Origin: Callipepla californica brunnescens
Taxonomy: Eukaryota; Chordata; Aves; Galliformes; Odontophoridae
Length of the DNA stretch: 64,000 bases
NCBI GenBank assembly: GCA_023055505.1
Contig: JALIRH010000096.1
Location: forward strand, 99,501-163,500
Direction: 5' to 3'
Part shown: piece by piece, positions 56,490-64,000 of the stretch
How the letters are laid out: every line of letters begins with the position of its first letter
Position numbering within the stretch: position 1 is the first letter of the stretch
Notes under the pieces: generated by a model
What the model was told of the DNA's origin: nothing
Seen by the model: the letters and a program-made list of their open reading frames with translations, nothing else
Database searches by the model: none
Program-made: the position numbers and the translations under genes

Positions 56490-57472
56490 CACAGTCATAT
56501 TCCCTGAATTTTAATTGGGAGGTTGTGACGATTTGACATTCTGACATTAAGACATTCTGACATCATGACATTCTCCCTTTCTCACATTCTGACATGTTGA
56601 CATTGTGACATTCTAATATTCTCTCATTGTGACATTGTGACATTCTGACATTCTTATATTCTCACCTTCTGATGTTCTGGCATTCTGACAATCTGCCATA
56701 GTGACATTCTGACATTGTGATATTGTGATATTATGACATTGTGGCTTTGTGACTTTGTGATATTCTCGCAGTGTCAAATTCTGTGATTCTGACATTCTGA
56801 GATTGTGACATCGTGGCATTTTGGGAATCTGGCATAGTGATATTGTGATATTCTCACATTTTGTCATTCTGACATTCTGACAATCTGATATTGTGACATT
56901 CTCAGATTGTTACATTGCTGCGTTCTGAAATTCTCTCATTGTGACATTGTGAAGTTGTGAAATTCTGACATTCTGACATTATGATGTGATGTCTTTGTTA
57001 CATTCTGAGATTGTGCCAATGTTACATTCTTCTATTCAGATACATTGTGACATTCTCAACTTAGGACATTCTGATATTCTTGCATTCTGACGTTGTGACA
57101 TTCTGACATTCTGAAATTCGGACATTCTCACATAATCACATTCTGACATCATTTCGTTCTCACATTCTGACATTCTGTTATTCTGACATTCTCATATTCT
57201 CACTTTGTGACATTGTGACGTTCTGACATCCTCACGTACTGACATTCTGAAAATGCGACCTTCTGACATTGTGACACTGTAATATTCTGACTGTGAAATT
57301 TTTACCTTCTGGTATTGTGACAGTCTTTCATTTTTGCATTGTGACATTCTGACACTGTGACATTTTTAGATTCTCACATTGTGATATTTTGGCATTGTGA
57401 AATTCTAACCTTGTGACACTGACATTCTAACATTGTGATACTTTGATATTGTGACTGTCACATTCTGACACC
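56490..57472. repeat. 10-bp minisatellite array, part 3
   Basis: The array resumes after the LTR with TCATATTCCCTGAATTTTAA, then TGACATT-type units, and becomes more irregular until CTGACACCG at 57473, where telomere-like DNA starts. Confidence 0.9.
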
Positions 57473-60400
57473 GTTAGGGTAGGGTTAGGGTTAGGTTTAA
57501 GGGGTAGGGTAGGGATGGGGTAGGGTTAGGGTTAGATAATGGTTAGGGTAAGTATTAGGGTCAGGGTTAAGGGTAGGGTGTGAGGTAGGGTTAGGGTTTT
57601 AGGGTTAGGGTAGGGTTAGGGTTAGGTTAGGGTAGGGTTTAGGGTTAGGGTGTAGGGTTAGGGTAAGGGTAGGGTTAGGGTTAGGGGTTAAGGTTAGGGG
57701 TTAGGGTCAGGGGTTAGGTTTAGGGATAGGGTCAGGGTTAGGGTTAGAATTAGGGTAGGGTTAGGTTTAGGGTAAGGGTTAGGGTTAGGGTAGGGTAAGG
57801 GTTAGGGTTAGGGTTGGGTAAGGGTTAGGGGTAGGATTACGGGTAGGGTTAGTGTTACAGTTAGGGTCCATCAATAGGGTTAGCAAAGGGTTAGGTGTTA
57901 GGGTTAGGGGTTAGGGTTAGGGGTTAGGGTTAGGGTAGAACTAGGGTCCATCAATAGGGTTATGGTAGGGTTAGGGTTTAGGGTTAGGGTAGGGTCAGGG
58001 TTAGAGTAGAATTAGGGTTAGATTGGAGGGTTAGGGTAGGGTTAGGGTTAAGGGTTAGGGTTAAGGGTTAGGGTAGGGTTAGAGATAGGTAAGGGTTAGG
58101 GTAAGGGTTAGGGTTAGGGATAGGGTAAGGGTTAGGGTTAGGGTAGGGCTAGGGTTAGGGATAGGTAAGGGTTAGGGTAAGGGTTAGTGTAGGGTTAGGG
58201 GTAGGGGTATGGGTAGGGTTAGGGTAGGGTTAGGGTTAGGGTTGGATTAGAATTTTCGGTAAGGGTTAGGGTTAGGAGTTAGGGTCAGTGTCAGGGTTAG
58301 GGCTTAGCGTTAGGGATAGGGTAAGAGTTAGGGTAGGGTTAGTGTTAGGGTTAGAGTTAGGGTAAGGGTAGGGTTAGGGTAGGTTTAGGGTAAGGTTAGG
58401 GTTTGGGTTAGGGGTTAGGGGTTAGGGCTAGGGTAGGGTTAGGTCTAGGGTAGGGCTAGGGTAGGGTTAGGGGTTTGTGTTAGGGTTAGGGGCAGGGTTA
58501 GGGTTAGGATTAGGGTAGGGTTTGGGTTAGGTAAGGGTTTGGGGTTAGGGCTTATGGGTTGGGGTTAGGGGTTAGGGTCACGGTTAGGGTAGGGTAAGGT
58601 TAGGGTTAGGGTTAGTGTTAGGGTTATGGTTAGGGGTTAGGGTAAATGTTAGGGTAGGGTTAGGGTTAAGGGTTAGGGTAGGGTTAGGGTTAGGTAAGGG
58701 TTAGGGTAGGGTTAAGGAGGGTTAAGGGTAGGGTTTGAGTCAGGGGTAGGGTAGGGTTAGGGTTAGGGTAGGGTTAGGGGTTAGTGTTAGGGTAGAATTA
58801 GGGTTAGATTTGAGGGGTAGTGTAGGGTTAGGGTTAGGTAAGGGATAGGGTTAAGGTTAGGTGTTAGGGTAGGGTTAGGGTAGGGTTAGGGATAGGTAAG
58901 GGTTAGGGTCAGGGATAGTGTTAGGGTCAGTGTTAGGGTTAGGGTATGGTTAGGGTTAGGGCAGGGTTAGGGTAGGGCTAGGGTTAAGGGTTAGGGTTAA
59001 AATTAGGGGTTAGGGGTTAGGGCTAGGGTAGGGTTAGGGGTTAGTGTGAGGGTTAGGGGCGGGGTTAGGGGCAGGGTTAGGGTTAGGGCTTAGGGGTTGG
59101 GGTTAGGGGTTAGGGTCACGGTTAGTGCAGGGTTAGGGTTAGTGTTAGGGTAAGGGTTAGGGTAGGGTTAGGGGTTAGGGTAGGGTTAGTTTTAGTGTTA
59201 GTGTTATGGTTAGGTAAGGGTTAGGGGTTAAGGTAAATTTTAGGGTAGTGTTAGGGTTAGGGTAGGGTTAGGGTTAGGTAAGGGTTAGGGTAGGGTTAGG
59301 GTCAGGGTTAAGTGTAGGGTTTGAGTCAGGGTTAGGTTTAGGGTGGGGTTAGGGTTAGGGTAGAATTAGGGTTAGATTTGAGGGTTAGTGTAGGGATAGG
59401 GTTAGGTAAGGGATAGGGTTAGGGTTAGGGGTTAGGGTAAGTGTTAGAGTAGGGTTAGGGTTAAGGGTTAGGGTAGGGTTAGGGATAGGTAAGGGTTAGG
59501 GTCAGGGATAGGGTTAGGGTCAGTGTTAGGGTTAGGGCAGGGTTAGGGTAGGGCTAGGGTTAAGGGTTAGGGTTAAAATTAGGGGTTAGGGGTTAGGGCT
59601 AGGGTAGGGTTAGGGGTTAGTGTTAGGGTTAGGGGCAGGGTTAGGGTTAGGGTAGGGTTGGGGTTAGGGGCAGGGTTAGGGTTAGGGCTTAGGGGTTGGG
59701 GTTGGGGGTTAGGGTCACGGTTAGTGCAGGGTTAGGGTTAGTGTTAGGGAAAGGGTTAGGGTAGGGTTAGGGGTTAGGGTAGGGTTAGTTTTAGTATTAG
59801 TGTTATGGTTAGGTAAGGTTTAAAGGTTAGGGTAAATGTTAGGGTAGTGTTAGGGTAAGGGTTAGGGTAGGGCTAGGGTCGGGGTTAAGGGTAGGGTTTG
59901 AGTCAGGGTTAGGGTTAGGGTAGGGTTAGGGGTTAGGGTTAGGGTAGAATTAGGGTTAGATTTGAGGGTTAGTGTAAGGTTAGGGTTAGGGGTTAGGGTA
60001 AGGTTTAGGGTAGGGTTCGGGTTAAGGGTTAGGGTAGGGTTAGGGATAGGTAAGGGTTAGAGTAAGGGTTAGGGTCAGGGATAGGGGTAGGGTCAGTGTT
60101 AGGGTTAGGGTATGGTTAGGGTTAGGGGCAGGGTTAGGGTTAGGGTAGGGTTAGGGTTAGGGGTTAGGGTTAAAATTAGGGGTTAGGGCTAGGGTAGGGT
60201 TAGGGCGAGGATAGGGCTAGGGTAGGGTTAGGTGTTAGGGGCAGGGTTAGGGTTAGGGTGGGGTTAGGGCTTAGGAGTTAGGGTTAGGGCTTAGGGGTTG
60301 GGGTTACGGGTTAGGGTTAGGTTTAGTGTTAGGGTTATGGTCAGGTAAGGGTTAGGGTAAGGGTTAGGGGTTAGGGTAAATGTTAGGGTAGTGTTAGGGT

Positions 60401-60944
60401 AGTGTTAGGGTGAGGGTTAGGGTAGGGTTAGGGTTAGGGTACGGTTAGGGTAAGTGTTATGGTTAGGGTAGGGTTAGGGTTAGGTTTTGGGTCCATCAAT
60501 AGGGTTAGGGTTAGTTTAGATTAGGGTTAGTGTAGGGTTAGTGTTAGGGTTAGGGGTTAGGGTTAAGGTAGAATTAGGGTCCATCAACAGGGTTATGGTA
60601 GGATTAGGGTTTAGGGTTAGGGTAGGGTTAGGGTTAGGGGTTAGGGTTAGAGTAGAATTAGGGTTAGATTGTAGGGTTAGGGTAGGGTTAGGGTAGGGTT
60701 AGGGTTAGGGTTAGAGTAGGGTTAGAGATAGGTAAGGGTTAGGGTAGGGTTAGGGTCAGGGTCAGGGTTAAGGGTAGGGTTTGAGTGAGGGTTAGGGTAG
60801 GGTTAGGGTCAGGGTTAAGGGTTGGGTTTGAGTCAGGGTTAGGGTCAGGGTTAGGGTCAGGGTTAGGGTTAGGGTAAGTGTTAGGGTTAGGTTTTGGGTC
60901 CATCAATAGGGTTAGGGTTAGTTTAGATTAGGGTTAGTGTAGGG

Positions 60945-60979
<35 letters not shown>

Positions 60980-63900
60980 TTTAGATTAGGGTTAGTGTAG
61001 GGTTAGTGTTAGGGTTAGGGTTTAGGGTTAGGGGTTACGGTAAGGGTTAGGGTTAGGGGTTAGGGTCAGGGATAGGGTCAATGTTAGGGTTAGGGTAAGG
61101 GTTAGGGTTAGGGGTTAAGTTTAGGGTAGGGTTAGGGTTAGGGTAGGGTTATGGTAAGGAATCAGTAGGGTTAGGGTTAGAGTTAGGGTTAGGGATCTGG
61201 TGGGTTGGGGTTAGGGTTTAAGGTTAGGGTTAGGTTTAGGGTAGGGTTAGGGTAGGGTTAATGTTTAGGGTTAGGGTTAGGGATAGGTAAGGGTTAGGGT
61301 AAGGGATAGGGTTAGGGTGAGGGGTAGGGTTAGGGTAGGGCTACGGTTAGGGGTTAGGGTTAGGGGTTAGGGTTAGGGTAGTGTTAGGGTTAGGGTGAGG
61401 GGTAGGGTTAGGGTAGGGCTACGGTTAGGGGTTAGGGTTAGGGGTTAGGGTTAGGGTAGTGTTAGGGTTAGGTTAGGGTTAGGGGTAGGGGTATGGGTAG
61501 GGTTAGGGTAGGGTTAGGGTTAGGGTTGGATTAGAATTTACGGTAAGGGTTAGGTTTAGTGGTTAGGGTCAGTGTCAGGGTTAGGGGTTAGGGTTAGGGA
61601 TAGGGTAAGAGTTAGGGTTAGGGTTAGAGTTAGGGTAGGGTTATAGTTAGGTTTAGGGTAGGGTTAGGGTAAGGGTAGAGTTAGAGTAGGTTTAGGGTAA
61701 GGGTAGGGTAGTGTTAGGGTAGGGTATGGGTTAGGGATTAGGGCTAGGGTAGGGTTAGGGGTTAGTGTTAGGTTTAGGGTTAGGGTAGGGTTGTGGTTAG
61801 GGTTAGGGTAGGGTTGGGGTTAGGGACAGGGTTAGGGTTTGGGCTTACGGGTTGGGGATAGGGGTTAGGGTCACGGTTAGGGTAGGGTTAGGTTAGGTTT
61901 AGTGTTAGTGTTAGGGTTATGGTTAGGTAAGGGTTAGGGTAAATGTTAGGGTAGGGTTAGGGTTATGGGTTAGGGTTATGGGTTAGGGGTAGGTAAGGTT
62001 TAGGGTAGGGTTAGGGTCAGGGTCAGGGTTAAGGGTAGGGTTTGAGTCAGGGTTAGGGTAGGGTTAGGGGTAGGGTTAGGGTAGGGTTAGGGATAGGTAA
62101 GGGTTAGGGTAAGGGTTAGGGTTAGGGATAGGGTAGGGTTAGGGTTAGGGTAGGGCTAGATGTAGGGGTTAGGGGTAGGGGTATGGTTAGGGTTAGGGTA
62201 GGGTTAGGGATAGGTAAGGGTTAGGGTAAGGGTTAGGGATAGGGTAGGGTTAGGCTTAGGGTAGGGCTAGATGTAGGGGTTAGGGGTAGGGGTATGGGTA
62301 AGGGTTAGGGTAGGGTTAGGGTTAAGGGTTAGAGTAGGGTTAGGGATAGGTAAGGGTTAGGGTAAGGGTTAGGGTTAGGGTCAGGGATGGTGTAGGGTCA
62401 GTTTTAGGGTTAGGGTATGGTTAGTGTAAGGGGTAGGGTTAGGGTTAGGGTAGGGCTAGGGTTAGTGTTAGGGTTAAAATTAGGGGTTAGGGGTTAGGGC
62501 TAGGGTAGGGTTAGGGGTTAGTGTTAGGGTTAGGGTAGGGTTGGGGTTAGGGTTAGGGTTGGGTTGGGGTTAGGGGCAGGGTTAGGGTTAGGGCTTTGGG
62601 GTTGGGGTTAGGGGTTAGGGTCACGGTTAGGGTAGGTTTAGGGTTAGTGTTAGGGTAAGGGTTAGGGTAGGGTTAGGGGTTAGAGTAGGGTTAGTTTTAG
62701 TGTTAGGGTTATGGTTAGGTAAGGGTTAGGGGTTAGGGTAAATGTTAGGGTAGTGTTAGGGTTAGGGTAGGGTTAGGGTTAGGGTAGGGTTAGGGTAGGG
62801 TTAGGGTCAGGGTTAAGGGTAGGGTTTGAGTCAGGGTTAGGGTCAGGGTTAGGGTTAGGGTACGGTTAGGTTAAGTGTTATGGTTAGTGTAGGGTTAGGG
62901 TTAGGTTTTGGGTCCATCAATAGGGTTAGGGTTAGTTTAGATTAGGGTTAGTGTAGGGTTAGGGTTAGGGTTTAGGGTTAGGGGTTAAGGTTAGGGGTTA
63001 GGGTTAGGGTAGGGTTAGGGGTTACTGTAAGGGTTAGGGTTAGGGGTTAGGGTCAGGGTAAGGGTTAGGGTTAGAGTTAGGGTAGGGTTTGGTTTAGGGT
63101 AAGGGTTAGGGTAGGGTTAGGGTTGGGTTAGGGTTAGGGTAGGGTTAGGGTTAGGGGTTAGGGTAGCGTCAGGGGTTAAGGTTAGGATAAGGGTTAGGGG
63201 TTAGGGTTAAAGTTAGGGTAAGGGTAGGGTTAGGGATAGGGTTGGGGTTAGGGTTAGGGTAGGGTTAGAGTAGGGTTAGTGTTAGGGTTGGGTTGGGATT
63301 AGGGTAGGGTTAGGGTTAGGGGTTAGGGTAGAGTCAGGGGTTACGGTTAAGGGTTAGGGTTAGGGTAGGGTTAAAGTTGGGGTTAGGAATAGGGTTAGGG
63401 TTAGGTTAGAGTTAGGGTAGGGTTAGGGTAAGGAATCAGTAGGGTTAGGGTTAGAGTTAGGGTTAGGGATCTGGTGGGTTAGGGTTAGGGTTTAAGGTTA
63501 GGGTTAGTTTTAGGGTAGGGTTAGGGTAGGGTTAAGGTTTAGGGTTAGGGTTAGGTTTAGGGGTTAGGGTAGGGCTAGGGTTAGGGGTTGGGTTAGTGTA
63601 GGGGTAGGGGTATGGGTAGGGTTAGGGTTAGGGGTTATGGTATGGTCAGGGGTTACGGTTAGGTTAAGGTTTAGGGTTAGATTAGGGTTAGGAGTTAGGG
63701 TTAGGGTTAGGGTTAAGGATAGGGTTGGGGTTAGGGTTAGGGTAGGGCTAGTGTTAGGTTAGGGTTAGGTGTTTGGGTCAGGGTTAGTGTAGGGTTAATG
63801 TTAGGGTAGGGGTTAGGATTAGGTTTATGGTAAGGGTTAGGGTAGGGTTAGGGTAAGAGTTAGGGAAAGGTAAGGGTTAGGGTTAGGGTCAGTGTTAGGG

Positions 63901-64000
63901 TCAGGGTTAGGCTTATAGTATGGTTAGGGTAAGGGTTAGGGGTTAGGGTAGGGTTAGGGTAGGGGTAGGGGTAAGGGTAGCGGTATGGGTAGGGTTAAGG
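57473..64000. repeat. Degenerate telomere-like array, G-rich strand, to window end
   Basis: TTAGGG, TAGGG, TTAGGGG and TCAGGG variants fill 6.5 kb. Here units often lose or gain one base (GGGTAGGGTTAGG), unlike the TTTAGG-rich arrays at 7000-8800. A higher-order structure is visible. GGTCCATCAATAGGGTTA recurs near 57866, 57946, 60489, 60571, 60897 and 62910. AAGGAATCAGTAGGGTTAGG occurs at 61156 and 63430. GTAGGGTTTGAGTCAGGG recurs near 58728, 59313, 59890, 62035 and 62818. No gene is supported. The orientation is that expected for a right-hand chromosome end, but the array is too degenerate to be the terminal telomere itself. Confidence 0.92.

Noticed and set aside
51991..56867. Minus-strand frames with MSQCHNVRMSEC-like repeats
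   Set aside because: Same reason, for the 10-bp unit.
13717..57472. CRISPR-like arrays or phage/plasmid features suggested by regular repeats
   Set aside because: Repeats are contiguous without unique spacers, and all surrounding signals (CR1, ERVs, introns, TTAGGG) are those of a vertebrate nuclear genome.

Overview
The window looks like subtelomeric or heterochromatic DNA from a bird, most likely a galliform such as chicken. The pointers are a CR1-type LINE, env and pol remains of the avian alpharetrovirus/EAV type, and long arrays of degenerate TTAGGG/CCCTAA repeat. I see no intact functional gene. The content is tandem repeats, broken endogenous retroviruses, one intron-containing fragment of a host gene (XPO1-like), and one CpG-island promoter-like block.

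Layout. 1-4130: minus-strand alpharetrovirus/EAV-like provirus (3' end of protease, RT, RNase H, integrase, env, start of the 3' LTR), cut off inside protease. 4130-13716: degenerate telomere-like DNA. It is built as two near-identical 4.85-kb tandem copies, each carrying the same 160-170 bp pol fragment at its left edge, then a C-rich (CCCTAA) half and a G-rich (TTAGGG) half. 13717-24199: a satellite of about 590-bp monomers arranged mainly in a three-monomer higher-order repeat of 1773 bp. 24200-25625: C-rich telomere-like DNA. 25840-31290: minus-strand gammaretrovirus-like (class I) provirus with one LTR, a tRNA-His-type primer site, gag, pro and pol, but no env. 31290-32690: C-rich telomere-like DNA.

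32700-36300: single-copy-looking sequence with four exons of an XPO1 (exportin-1/CRM1) paralogue on the minus strand, splice sites included. 36300-36800: CR1 LINE fragment. 36801-41229: plus-strand class III (ERVL-like) provirus inserted in the CR1. It has an LTR, a tRNA-Lys-type primer site, an upstream small membrane-protein reading frame, gag, protease and RT, and is cut off early in RNase H. 41230-46860 and 47700-51740: two blocks of an 11-bp minisatellite (CTGCCCCATAG family). Between them lies a CpG island with ETS-type sites and a candidate first exon. 51745-57470: a 10-bp minisatellite (TGACATTCTG family) interrupted by two solo LTRs with target-site duplications. 57473-64000: G-rich telomere-like repeats with their own higher-order structure.

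The genes do not form a working pathway. The window is best read as a record of repeat expansion, unequal exchange, retroviral insertion and truncation near a chromosome end. The most interesting items are the 4.85-kb duplication that traps a pol fragment, the conserved non-telomeric core within the telomere-like arrays, the 590-bp satellite with one irregular unit, the spliced XPO1 copy, the membrane-protein frame upstream of the ERVL-like gag, the embedded CpG island, and the two minisatellites whose minus strands are open in all frames. Coordinates of array borders are good to about 10-20 bp. All family names come from reading motifs, not from database searches.
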